Below are positions 7,172-15,717 of a DNA stretch of 18,329 bases, piece after piece. The stretch is from Chrysochromulina tobinii (lineage: Eukaryota > Haptophyta > Prymnesiales > Chrysochromulinaceae), in assembly GCA_001275005.1 (NCBI GenBank), contig JWZX01002430.1, forward strand, positions 1 through 18,329, in the 5' to 3' direction. The notes beneath the pieces are model-generated. The model saw only the letters and a list, made by a program, of their open reading frames with translations. It was not told the DNA's origin and searched no databases. Position 1 is the first letter of the stretch; the number at the start of each line of letters is the position of its first letter. The translations under genes were made by a program, and so were the position numbers.

Positions 7172-9037
7172 CTAGTCCGACTGGCGCACGCCGTCGGCAC
7201 TCCATCGCCACTTGGCAAAGTCGTGCTGGACGGCCTGCATGGCCTCGCATGCACCCGACCACACGCCCCATGTAAGCAGCCCGATGCTCACATGCAGCGC
7301 GAGGCCCGCGCCGGAGCCAAAGTCGAGTGGGTACGTGTCATGTGCGAGGAGGCCCGCGCGCGCGAGACCAACCCGCCCAGCATATGCCGCACACCCGAGC
7401 TGCAGGACGGAGTGCACCAGGTCTTCAAACATTGGAGCCTCGATGTCTGCCGGCTCGAGCGCCGCAACGAAGCGGCGCAGCCCGTGCTCGGCGCGAAGGA
7501 GAAGCGGCCGCTGGTACGCGCCGAGGACGTATGCGAGTCCCATTAGGTTGAGGCCTAGCATGAGGACGGAGAGGACGAGCACATCGCCATCGATCGGCAA
7601 GAGCGATCTCCACTCGAAGGTGCCATCGGGCATGCCCTCATGTGCTCGACCAGAGGCGTACGCGGACGCATAGAAGCGAGGGTCCATCGCGCGCACCCAC
7701 GGAGGGCCGCCTGCGAGCTGCGACGCGGGGATGGTGGCCAGCCGCGCCGCGGCGGGCGCGCTGCTGGCGAGGCCCGTGGCCGCTGCGTGCGCTGCGAGCA
7801 CGGCTGCATGCTGGGAGAGGCACACATGGTCGCCACTCTCGCAGCCGAAAATGCTGGCTATCCCGCGCTCCTGCGACAGCAGCTGCGCTGCTGCTTCATC
7901 GGCCGGCCGGCCGCCGCCGGCGTCACTGGCGCCGCCGCCCACGACGCCTACCATGCTCGGCGCGCCCGCACCCACCCCGAGGTAGCACCGTCGGAGCTGG
8001 GCGGAGCCGGCAAGGCGTGCAAAGCCCTCGAGAGACGCGACGAAGCTCGACGAGTTCGCAAGCGGCGGCACGAGGGTGCTCAGGAGCAGCGAGATGATCG
8101 AGCGCATCATTCCAAGGGCCGCCGTCGGCTCCGCCACTGCTGCGCCTGCCTCGCCCTCGTCCAACGACTTACCTACAAAGGCAGGACGAGGGCGAGGCAC
8201 AACAGAGTGCGCGACCCTCGTGGCGCCCGATGCAACGCGGCGCACCATGGACGCGATGGCAGAGCCGACGCGCTGGTGGAGCGGCAGGCTGCCACCGCGC
8301 TCACCGCGGCGCCCCTGCTGCCACTGCTGATGCCAGCCCGGCTTTGGGAAGGTGCCGGCGGCATCGCCCTCAGCATGCACAGGCTCGGCCGCACCGCCGC
8401 CGCCGCCGCGCTTCGCTGCCGGCGATTGCTTCTGATTGAATGTGCGCCCGTCTCCGCTGAACTGGCGGCTCGGGATCGTAGAGAAGCGCCGCGACATCGG
8501 CTGGACGGTGACGAGGCTCAGCGTGCGGTGGCGCACCTCGCACACGGGTGGCAGCGCCGCGTGAAGCATGGGCAGGAGGGCGGCCGGCACGAGCAGCTCA
8601 TCGAGCATCGCGTCGAGTAAGAGCAGTGCGCACAGGCATCCGTACGCGACGAGCATGCAGACCTGAGCCTGCCAGAGGCACAGTTGCAGCACGCCTACCA
8701 CGACGAGCACACGCACACACATGCAATGCAGATGCGAGCAGCGCTGCTGGAGCACGTGGTCACAGACCTTGGGCGCGAAGCGGCGCGAAGCGTTACCAAG
8801 GCCACGAAGCCGGTGAAGCATGTACACGAGTGGACCACGGGCACGCAGCTTGAAGGGCTGCATGCACACACCGCAGCGCGGCTTGCTGCGCAGCCGCTCT
8901 GTCTGCGAGTGGGAGAGCCATTCGAGCAGGCACTCGAGATGGCAGTATTTGATTGTGCCCGAGCATGCGCATGGTGCGATGAGCGGCCCGGTGGGGTCAC
9001 GGCAGATGCGGCATTCGTGCTCCGAGTCCTCGGCCAT
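7172..9037 (-). CDS. Membrane RING-CH (MARCH-type) E3 ubiquitin ligase
   Basis: The ATG is at 9037-9035 and the stop TAG at 7174-7172, giving 621 residues without an intron. The N-terminus carries a complete RING-CH (C4HC3) zinc finger: Cys9, Cys12, Cys23, Cys25, His33, Cys36, Cys55 and Cys58, with the hallmark GTIKYCHLECLLEWL. Membrane segments follow at about 107-127 and 128-148 and again at about 484-507 and 576-597, with a weaker hydrophobic stretch at 313-325. Between them is a long low-complexity loop (about 170-310 and 355-440) rich in Gly, Ala and Arg. MARCH ligases ubiquitinate membrane proteins and control their trafficking or ER-associated degradation. The N-terminal finger followed by membrane helices fits the family, but the long loop and length match no member I can name, and it is much shorter than MARCH6/Doa10. 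It faces the FkbM gene head to head across a 311-base spacer. Confidence 0.87.
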   Translation of the reverse strand: MAEDSEHECRICRDPTGPLIAPCACSGTIKYCHLECLLEWLSHSQTERLRSKPRCGVCMQPFKLRARGPLVYMLHRLRGLGNASRRFAPKVCDHVLQQRCSHLHCMCVRVLVVVGVLQLCLWQAQVCMLVAYGCLCALLLLDAMLDELLVPAALLPMLHAALPPVCEVRHRTLSLVTVQPMSRRFSTIPSRQFSGDGRTFNQKQSPAAKRGGGGGAAEPVHAEGDAAGTFPKPGWHQQWQQGRRGERGGSLPLHQRVGSAIASMVRRVASGATRVAHSVVPRPRPAFVGKSLDEGEAGAAVAEPTAALGMMRSIISLLLSTLVPPLANSSSFVASLEGFARLAGSAQLRRCYLGVGAGAPSMVGVVGGGASDAGGGRPADEAAAQLLSQERGIASIFGCESGDHVCLSQHAAVLAAHAAATGLASSAPAAARLATIPASQLAGGPPWVRAMDPRFYASAYASGRAHEGMPDGTFEWRSLLPIDGDVLVLSVLMLGLNLMGLAYVLGAYQRPLLLRAEHGLRRFVAALEPADIEAPMFEDLVHSVLQLGCAAYAGRVGLARAGLLAHDTYPLDFGSGAGLALHVSIGLLTWGVWSGACEAMQAVQHDFAKWRWSADGVRQSD

Positions 9038-9348
9038 CAGGGCTGCTGGGTCGCGAGAGCCTGGAGCCTCCCGTCATTGTACGCTACCGGTAAGCTCACA
9101 CGTGCGCAGAGTGTGAACATTGCTTCGATTTCAAGCCCGGCTCCCCCGGACTTCGAACCGTTTACCGCAGGCCTCTACCGGATACTTTCTCCCGAGCCGC
9201 TCGGCAGACCTACCGGACCCTGTGTCCACTGTGTGTCCCGGCTCCCCCCGGTGTCTTTTTACCGGTACGATACTGTACCGGTAAGGTTTTTAACCTTCTC
9301 CCCCCGGTGTCCTTTTTACCGGTTAGGTTAAGTCTGCACAGAGTTGAC
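9038..9348. promoter_or_regulatory. Shared divergent promoter region rich in TACCGG motifs
   Basis: This 311-base spacer separates the divergent RING-CH and FkbM start codons, so it must hold both 5' regions. TACCGG occurs at 9085, 9176, 9211, 9260, 9276 and 9317, and the 10-mer TACCGGTAAG occurs twice (9085 and 9276). A block CTCCCCCCGGTGTC(C)TTTTTACCGG is repeated at 9242-9266 and 9298-9323. The density suggests a repeated binding site or a repeat-derived promoter. No TATA box is obvious. The regulatory role is inferred from position. Confidence 0.55.
9242..9323. repeat. Direct repeat pair flanking an inverted repeat
   Basis: Copies at 9242-9266 and 9298-9323 differ mainly by one extra C. 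Between them, TACCGGTAC (9260-9268) and GTACCGGTA (9275-9283) form a perfect 9-base inverted repeat with a 6-base loop. The left arm overlaps the end of the first direct copy. Confidence 0.85.
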
Positions 9349-10248
9349 ATGCCCTCAGCCCTCGCCTCCTTCCTCAAGGCAGCACGAACGCATCGCTCCG
9401 TTTACCTTGACGTCGGTGCGAACGATGGCGCCGATGCGCTGGGCGTATGGCGACAGCTGTGTGGAAATGGTCGACCGGCTGCAGAGGCCCAGCTGCACCT
9501 CATGGTGCTCGTCGAAGCCCAACCACGCTTTGTGGAGCTGCTGCACAACTTGGCCGTGAATCTGACGCAGCGAAGCGAAGCATGCGACATCGAGGTGGTC
9601 GGTGCTGCCGCTTGGACTCACGACGGAACGGTGGCCTTCTCTCAAAATAGAGATCCGAGGAGCGCCTATGTTGGATCCCATCGCCAGTATGGCCAGCGCA
9701 AGGTCCTTTCGGTCCCAGCCGTCGATTTCGGAGCCTACTTGAACCGCACGCTGCGCGAAGACGACAATGCGATGCTCAAGTTGGACATAGAGCGCGCAGA
9801 ATTCGACCTTCTACCATGGTGGTTGACCACTCGCTCACTCTGCCTGGTGGACTACTTCTTGATAGAATGGCACTTCAAATTGTTGGATGCCAATAGCTCC
9901 TCTGCACGCCTTGAAGGTCTGGGACTAAGACTCGCCCTCGCGAGCATTCTGGAACGCGGCTGCCCGCCGCGTCCAAGCGGCCTGAAGCGGCTCCTTCAGC
10001 ACGACGAGCTCCAGCTCTCTCGCCATTACAATATTCCGGGATTGTGGGAGCGTGCCCGCTGGCACAATGGGCAACCGACGCTCCCAATGCCATGGTCCAA
10101 TCTTGGCGTCATCTCGACGCAATCGTCGCGGGCCAGCGAGGCACCCACGAGTCAGGCGAACTTTACTGCGGGCGCTGACACCCAGCTGGCACCGGTCCGT
10201 CGCTACACGCCATTCTCGGCGCGTCGCCGCGGTGGAGCGTCTGCATAA
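9349..10248 (+). CDS. FkbM-family SAM-dependent methyltransferase
   Basis: The start is the ATG at 9349 (the frame opens earlier only at a GTG at 9307), giving 299 residues. VYLDVGANDG (18-27) is the glycine-rich SAM-binding motif I, VEAQP (55-59) is the acidic loop after the second strand, and LKLDIERAEF (143-152) is the FkbM signature, usually DIEGAE. The Gly of that signature is Arg here. FkbM enzymes are Rossmann-fold O-methyltransferases acting on sugars or other small hydroxylated molecules; the substrate cannot be read from sequence. A run of hydrophobic and aromatic residues follows the signature (WWLTTRSLCLVDYFLIEWHF). The last 40 residues are low-complexity. There is no signal peptide. 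It shares its 5' spacer with the RING-CH gene. Confidence 0.83.
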   Translation: MPSALASFLKAARTHRSVYLDVGANDGADALGVWRQLCGNGRPAAEAQLHLMVLVEAQPRFVELLHNLAVNLTQRSEACDIEVVGAAAWTHDGTVAFSQNRDPRSAYVGSHRQYGQRKVLSVPAVDFGAYLNRTLREDDNAMLKLDIERAEFDLLPWWLTTRSLCLVDYFLIEWHFKLLDANSSSARLEGLGLRLALASILERGCPPRPSGLKRLLQHDELQLSRHYNIPGLWERARWHNGQPTLPMPWSNLGVISTQSSRASEAPTSQANFTAGADTQLAPVRRYTPFSARRRGGASA

Positions 10249-10602
10249 GAGGAACTTGCGCCTGGCTCGTGTGTATCGCATGGTTCGAGGCTGCCTGTGT
10301 GCCTGGTTTCCAGGGGGAGCGAATGAGTCCTCTTTCAATTGTCCTCTTTTGTTGATTGTTGTTGTCGTGTGTATACACTCGAAAACACAGTGCATCTGTA
10401 ATCTTTCACGCGCGTCGGGGCACCGACACACGGCGCCGTCACACGTCCATCCATAGAAGAGATGCAAGGCGTTGTCGCGCGCGGCGCGTTGTGTTGAACA
10501 ACTTTCTGGCCCGTTGTGTGGAGCTGTGGACTTTGAGGTTTGTGGGTGGTCCGCGGTGACGCCGACGTCTCGGTGTGTGCAGCCACGACCCTTGTGAAAG
10601 GA
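10249..10602. other. Spacer between FkbM and PX-PX genes
   Basis: This 354-base tandem-gene spacer holds the FkbM 3' end and the PX-gene 5' region. A pyrimidine- and TTG-rich stretch lies at 10327-10370, with TCCTCTTTCAATT followed closely by GTCCTCTTTTG. No gene or RNA is recognised. The downstream frame opens at a TTG (10540), but the first ATG is at 10603. Confidence 0.5.
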
Positions 10603-11721
10603 ATGAACGAAGCCGATGGAGGAGCGCCCCCGCCGGGTGTGATCGCCGAGATGGCACGTCAGCCTGGACTGTCGGCAGAGATTCAGCGCATCGAGTTCAA
10701 GGGAAACGAGACTAGTGCCTACTTCGTCGTCAAGATCTCGTCGCAATCGGACGGGTACAATAGTTACCTTGTCAGGCGTCGATACCAGCAGTTCGACGAT
10801 CTTCAGAAGGCCCTCAAGGCTAAGTTCAGTGGGATACCCGAGATGCCCGGCAAGACGTTGAGCGTGTTCGGCAACTCCAAAGATGCGGCGCAGCAGCTCG
10901 CCGAGAGTCGAAAGCAGCCGCTCACGCAGTTTTTGCGGGTGGTGCTCGCTGACCCAGTTATTTCAAAAAGCGACGAGGTGGCGAACTTCCTCGAGCTCTC
11001 GTCCGCGCTCGAGCTCTTCGCGAAGCTGCACAAGAAGGACATCATGTCTCAGGCCCTCATCGCCACCAAGGATGAGGAGATAGAGAACCTTCGCACCAAG
11101 CTCGCAGCAGCGACCACAGACCGATCGAAGGCGCGCGCAGAGGCGGCGTCGCTGCGCGAGTCGCTCGAAGAGGGCGAGGCAGTCAGGCGCCAGCTGCGCG
11201 AGAAGCTGCAGGTGGCCGAGGAGCGTGTGGCCGAGGAGGAGAGCAAGGCCGAGAAGAACGCAGCGCTGCTCGCCGATGCGTCGGCCAAAGCGGGCAGCGC
11301 CGAGCGCGAGGCCGCAGCTACGAAGAAGGCGCTTGAGCAGGCGCGCACGAAGGCCGCTGCCGACGCCGAAGCGGCAAGCGCCGAGCACGCGCGCTTGCTC
11401 GCGCGGCTCGAGGTTTGTGAGCAGCAGACGGCGGAGGCGCGGCGGACCTTGAGCATTCGCGAGGAGCAGCTCGAGGCGGCGGAGGTACAGATCTCCGAAA
11501 CGCGTCAGGCGCTGAGCGAACGGGATGCGGATCTCGAGGCGGTCACGAAGGCGATGGCGGATGCGGAGGCGCTTGAGCGAAGGCTACGTGAGACGGAGCA
11601 GACGTTGCACATTGAGCGGACCACGTGGGAGAAGCAGAAAGCGTCCATCGAGCTGGGCCGGTGCGAGGCGGAGGAGAAGGCGGCCCAGTTGAGCGACAAG
11701 CTCGCGGCGGCCGAGGCAAGT

Positions 11722-11762
<41 letters not shown>

Positions 11763-12942
11763 CTTGCAGCGCGCTTCCGCCGAGCTACTGAGCGCGAAGA
11801 CGACAGCGGCGGAGTCGATCAGCGCCCTTGAGGCGCGGGCGGTGGCGGGTGAGGCGCAGGCGGACAGCCTTCGGCGGACGCTCGATCGCGCGGAGGCGAC
11901 TGCGCGAGAGGCTGTCGCGTCCCTCTCGAGTGGGACCAGCCTGGAGAGCAAGTACGCCGTCGCTGTGGGCGAGCTTGCTTTGGCGCGCTCCTCGATCGGC
12001 GAGGCGCAGGCGGCGAGCGCCGCAGCGCAGGCCACGGCGGAGGCGGCGCAGGCGGAGGCGTCTGAGCTGCGCGCCGCATGGCAGCAGTGCCGCGCAGAGT
12101 TGGATGAGGCTCGGGCCGCGCACGTGGTGACGGATGCGGCAAACGCTGAGGTGCTCGCCCTGAGCCGTCGGGCCCTCCAGGACCTCGAAGAGAGGGCCAA
12201 TAGGGCGGAGCGACTGAGCCACGCGATGGAAGCGTCAGACGGTGATGACGCGACGCTCCTCGAGAAGGCTAACTGGGCCCTCCGGGCAGCTCTCGGCTCG
12301 GCGGAGGCGAAGATTGAGGAGCTCGGCACGGCGCTAGAGCGAGAGCGCGCAGCGGCGGCGGAGCACGCCGCCGACCTCGCTGCCATGAAGCTAGCGGCTG
12401 TCGAACGCCAAACAGCGTTAGGCGCGATGGGCGGCAGGAGCTCTCTCGGTAACGGCACTGGCAGCAGCGCTGGCAGCGGTGCCGGCGGTGGCGGCAGCAA
12501 TCGCGGCGACGGCGGTGGCGGGGCCCTGTCACGCAGTGGCTCTGCCCGGCCGTCGAGTGGCCTACCCAGCCCTACGCAGGTGCTGGGCAGCTTCACAGTC
12601 AGCGTCGCGTCTTCCCGGGAAGGAGGGCCCGAGAATGGCTTCAAATGGTTGTACGCGATCGCGGTCGAGTGCGGCACCGTCTCGTACCAGGTTCCCAAGC
12701 GCTACTCGGACTTCAAGGCGCTCCACTACAAGCTCGCGACCCTAGGGCTTCGAGGCACGCCCAAGCTGCCACCCGCGTATGCCTTCTCCTCGCAGGATGC
12801 GAAATTCGCCGAGCGGCGGCGCGTGGAGCTTGACGCGTACCTCGCGGCACTCGTGCAGCAACCTCAACTCCGAGCCTCGGTTGATCTGCATACGTTCCTG
12901 GAGCTCTCGATGCTGCTGCGCCGGAGCGTCACGATTGCCTAA
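10603..12942 (+). CDS. PX - coiled coil - PX domain protein (sorting-nexin-like)
   Basis: From the ATG at 10603 the protein has 779 residues and no intron. Residues about 27-134 form a PX domain: RRRYQQFDDLQKAL (58-71) carries the R-x-Y-x-x-F phosphoinositide-binding core, IPEMPGK the proline turn, then ESRKQPLTQFL and FLELS. Residues about 145-590 are a long Ala/Glu/Arg-rich heptad region, predicted coiled coil, with a 14-alanine run. A Gly/Ser linker (about 607-645) leads to a second PX domain at about 660-770: KRYSDFKALH (699-708), PKLPP (720-724) and RRRVELDAYL (738-747). PX domains bind PI3P or other phosphoinositides on endosomes. Two of them at the ends of a long coiled coil suggest membrane tethering or a dimeric scaffold (inference). 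There is no BAR domain that I can recognise, although the coiled coil could hide one. I know of no standard sorting nexin with this order. Confidence 0.85.
11722..11760 (+). repeat. (GCG)13 microsatellite encoding polyalanine
   Basis: Thirteen consecutive GCG triplets, followed by GCC, encode 14 alanines within the coiled-coil region of the PX-PX protein. Pure triplet runs of this kind tend to be length-polymorphic. Confidence 0.95.
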
Positions 12943-13134
12943 GGCTGCATGCCGACCCACCCTAGACCCTAGACCCACCCAGGGAGGGGACGAGCTGTGG
13001 GCACCCGGCCCGGCGGTGGTGTTAAGGAAACACCGGGGTTTTGTACATGTATCAGGACTGATTCGTGTGAGCGATAGGCGAGGGCTTCGCGCGTTTCCCC
13101 GGATGTCCCGCGCCGAGCACCGTGTTTAATGTGT

Positions 13135-13174
13135 CGTGTCGCAAGGCGACACGGCAAGAGACAAGAGACAAGAG
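13135..13174. repeat. Inverted repeat followed by CAAGAGA tandem units
   Basis: CGTGTCGC (13135-13142) and GCGACACG (13146-13153) are perfect 8-base arms with a 3-base AAG loop. Immediately after come three CAAGAG(A) units (13155-13174). The inverted repeat lies about 190 bases past the PX-PX stop and could form a hairpin in the 3'UTR. No function is assigned. Confidence 0.75.
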
Positions 13175-13313
13175 TGCCGACGAGTACACAGTTGTCAGCT
13201 CCGCGACAGTGAGAGCTCGGGACGACACGGGAGTTTTGCGAGCGTTGACTACAAGTGATTGCGCCAATGACGCGGTTGCGCTTTTCAACGGAATGTCGAA
13301 TGGACGAAAACTG

Positions 13314-13325
13314 CGTTTATAAACG
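13314..13325. promoter_or_regulatory. Perfect palindrome containing a TATAAA-like core
   Basis: CGTTTATAAACG is a perfect 12-base palindrome centred on TTATAA. It lies about 390 bases upstream of the transporter ATG, so it may be distal to the core promoter. Its role is unproven. Confidence 0.35.
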
Positions 13326-13368
13326 GATCGGTTTTTCGTTTTCACGCCGTTAGCACGGTGTGCTAGTT

Positions 13369-13597
13369 GTAACCGCACACGTTTGTACGCCGGTCCGGTG
13401 TCTTGGGTGTCGAATATATCCCTTTGGAATATATAAACATTGGCTGTAAAGAGCTGTAAGCGGCCCGGCCCGGCGGCTGATCGAGTATGGCTGTGATAAT
13501 AGGGGGTCCGGGGGTCCCCGAGCTAATGGTAACCGCATCCGTATGTACGCCGGTCCGGTGTCTTGGGTGTCGAACTTTAAACATTGGCTGTGAAGAG
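13369..13597. repeat. Direct repeat pair, one copy with a TATA-containing insert
   Basis: Copy 1 spans 13369-13453 and copy 2 spans 13529-13597. They share GTAACCGCA, then TGTACGCCGGTCCGGTGTCT plus TGGGTGTCGAA, and AAACATTGGCTGT-AAGAG. Copy 1 carries 16 extra bases between CGAA and AAACAT, forming a near-palindromic TATATCC-CTTT-GGAATATAT block that creates TATATAAA at 13430-13437. Copy 2 has only CTTT there. Copy 2 lies about 120-190 bases upstream of the transporter ATG. Confidence 0.88.
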
Positions 13598-13714
13598 ACC
13601 AAAAAAGTCCTCAGCAATCCCCTCCAGTTCAAGAGTGGATCGAGACCTCCGACGGCACCGAGACCCCGACGTCACGCAGCGTGACCGATTGATTCGGCCA
13701 TCCAGAAGAGGTCA

Positions 13715-15163
13715 ATGGTGATGTTGCACACGCGGCTGCTGCTGCTCTCCTTCGTTGCGCTCGCGTCCGCATTCGCGCTCACGCCCAGGCAGCACCTCGT
13801 GTTGCAGCACGGAGCTCCAGCCCCCGCGCCGCTTCTCCGCGCCTCTGCGCAGCACCAACGCGCGCCTCACCGGTTGAGGACAACCACGTCGCTAACGGCG
13901 GCCGCCGCCCAGCCACCAGCTGGAGTGAGTGTGACCGCCGCCATCATCAATCTCTCCAAGAATATAGTTGGTTCAGGCGTGCTGGCACTTGCTGCGGGTG
14001 TTGCCGCCTTCTCGAGCTCCAAGGTCGCGTTGCTGCCAGCGTTTGCGATCCTGCTCCCAACAGGCATCGTCTCGGCGTACACATTCTCGTCGATTGCACG
14101 TGTCGGTGCCGCCGTGGGTGGAAACTCGTACCGCGACACGTGGGCCAAGGTCTTCGGCGAGAAGACTGCCATCTTGCCCGATGTGACGGTCATCTTCATG
14201 ACGATGGCTGCAGCCATCTGCTACTCGATCATCGTGGGCGACTCGTTCGCGTCAATTGCGAAGCTCGTGGGCGCACCCGCTCTGCTCACGACGCCCAACG
14301 CGTGGATCGTCCTCCTCTCGGCCTTCGTCCTTCTGCCACTCTCGTTGCTGCGTGACCTGTCCAAGCTCGCGATTGGCTCCGTCATCGGCACCGCGGGCAC
14401 GCTGTACACGGCACTTTTCATGTTCCTGCGGCTGCTCGATGGCTCGTACGCGCCCGGCGGCAAGTACTTTGCCGCCATCAGCGCCGCCGCACAGCCCGCC
14501 TTCGCCGCGCATACCGTGGCGCGCCCGCTGCTCAACACAGGCATGTTCGTCCTTCTCTCGATGCTCGCGTCGGCGTACCTCGCCCATTACAACGCGCCCA
14601 AGTTCTACGAGGACCTGCAGCCGCCCGCGGACGGTTCATCCAAGCTGCCGCGCTTCAATACAGTGTGCCTCGCTGGCTTTGGCGGCGCCGCCGCCCTGAT
14701 GGGCTCGATCATGGCCTTCGGGTTCCTCACGTTCGGCGGCGCCTCGCAGGGGCTCATCCTCAACAACTACGCGACCGCGGACCCGCTCGCGGGCCTCGCC
14801 CGCCTCGGGATCGCCCTATCGATTATCTTCTCGTACCCGCTCAACATGACCGGCCTGCGCGAGGGCATCCTTGCCATGTTTGGCCAGAAGGCCGCCGGCG
14901 CCAAAGCGACTGTGCACGTGCTTCTCACCCTCGCGCTTGTACTCATTCTCAACGGCTCGTCGCTGTTCATCAAGGACCTCGGACTGATCGTGGGTCTCGG
15001 CGGCGCCATCCTCGGCTCGGCGCTCGTCTACATCTTCCCCGCCCTCATGGCTATCGGTGAGACCAAGGGCGCCATGTCGCCGATGGAGAAAAAGGTCAAC
15101 TGGGGCCTTACCGGTCTCGGAGTCTTCTTCGCCATCCTCGGCGCCGTGATGTGCCTCAAGTGA
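13715..15163 (+). CDS. AAAP-family amino-acid transporter with predicted complex-plastid leader
   Basis: The ATG at 13715 gives 482 residues with no intron. Residues 1-19 are a hydrophobic signal peptide ending ALASA, with Phe20 right after the predicted cleavage site (ASA|F). The following 50 residues are rich in Ala, Pro, Arg, Ser and Thr and contain no acidic residue; the first is Asp141. This is the bipartite leader of plastids surrounded by extra membranes, in which Phe at +1 is diagnostic. The mature part opens with INLSKNIVGSGVLALAAG (78-95), the first-helix motif of the amino acid/auxin permease (AAAP, SLC38-like) family, and contains about eleven hydrophobic helices. It likely moves amino acids, coupled to H+ or Na+, across a plastid envelope membrane; substrate and direction are unknown. 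A plain secretory destination is possible if the transit part is not functional. Confidence 0.87.
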   Translation: MVMLHTRLLLLSFVALASAFALTPRQHLVLQHGAPAPAPLLRASAQHQRAPHRLRTTTSLTAAAAQPPAGVSVTAAIINLSKNIVGSGVLALAAGVAAFSSSKVALLPAFAILLPTGIVSAYTFSSIARVGAAVGGNSYRDTWAKVFGEKTAILPDVTVIFMTMAAAICYSIIVGDSFASIAKLVGAPALLTTPNAWIVLLSAFVLLPLSLLRDLSKLAIGSVIGTAGTLYTALFMFLRLLDGSYAPGGKYFAAISAAAQPAFAAHTVARPLLNTGMFVLLSMLASAYLAHYNAPKFYEDLQPPADGSSKLPRFNTVCLAGFGGAAALMGSIMAFGFLTFGGASQGLILNNYATADPLAGLARLGIALSIIFSYPLNMTGLREGILAMFGQKAAGAKATVHVLLTLALVLILNGSSLFIKDLGLIVGLGGAILGSALVYIFPALMAIGETKGAMSPMEKKVNWGLTGLGVFFAILGAVMCLK

Positions 15164-15717
15164 GCGTGCCGCCGTCGCACGCGGCGGCAGCTGTGTGAAC
15201 GGAATGTGTGTGAATGAGAGTGTCGGTGTGGGGGGGATGGAGAGCTCTCCGGTCTGAGCCCCTCAGACGAGCCTGGCCCGCCGACCGTTGTTGTTGTTAC
15301 GCGAACATGGAGACGTGCGACGGATGTGGCGACGGAGGTCCCTAGGAGGTCCCGGGCCACGTTCCGTGGCTCATCTGAGCGCGGCGCGGCGGATAATGGG
15401 ACATTTCTTCACCCATTGAATAATGATGAGTCACACATGTACCAGCTGCTCTACCGTTCGCGCTCGACCCTCCCGGCGCGGGGCCTTCTTCCCCGGGCCG
15501 CCCACCGGCACCGCCCCGGATCTACACGTCGAGATACATCTAGGATCTCGTCGACGTCGTTATTGTCACGCTCGAATTGATTTCTCCCGAAAGGATCTTG
15601 GTCTTAGCCTCAAATGTGACCTCCAAACAAAGCTCGGCTCCCATAAGGCCCCGCCGCCGCCCCAATAAACATGAAATTCGTGCCGACGGAGCGTGCTGCT
15701 GCTGTGGGTTTCACGTT
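15164..15717. other. Gene-free spacer between convergent transporter and EF-hand genes
   Basis: About 550 bases hold the two 3' ends. GGAGGTCCC is directly repeated at 15334-15342 and 15345-15353. An AATAAA hexamer on the + strand at 15664-15669 lies about 500 bases past the transporter stop and may be chance. No gene or RNA is recognised. Confidence 0.6.

Larger units (their letters stand above)
12943..13714. other. Repeat-rich spacer upstream of the plastid transporter
   Basis: About 770 bases without a recognisable gene. It holds a CCTAGACCCTAGACCC stretch (near 12960), a hairpin-capable inverted repeat (13135-13153), CAAGAGA tandem units, a CGTTTATAAACG palindrome (13314-13325) and a large direct repeat (13369-13597). 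AT content rises toward the transporter start, which fits promoter DNA. Confidence 0.6.

Noticed and set aside
7640-8620. 326-codon + strand frame opposite the RING-CH gene
   Set aside because: Arg/Ala/His-rich with no motif; the minus frame has a complete zinc finger and membrane helices.
11505-12698. 397-codon minus-strand frame opposite the PX-PX gene
   Set aside because: Ala/Ser/Arg-rich antisense of the coiled-coil coding sequence; the + frame carries clear PX domains.
12953-12980. Telomere-like CCCTAGACCC stretch
   Set aside because: Only about two units, and not the CCCTAA repeat; too short to call an interstitial telomere.
13369-13597. CRISPR-like repeat-spacer structure
   Set aside because: Only two unequal copies in a eukaryotic promoter region; no array or cas gene.
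15664-15669. AATAAA polyadenylation signal for the transporter
   Set aside because: About 500 bases past the stop and a common hexamer; no downstream element is seen.
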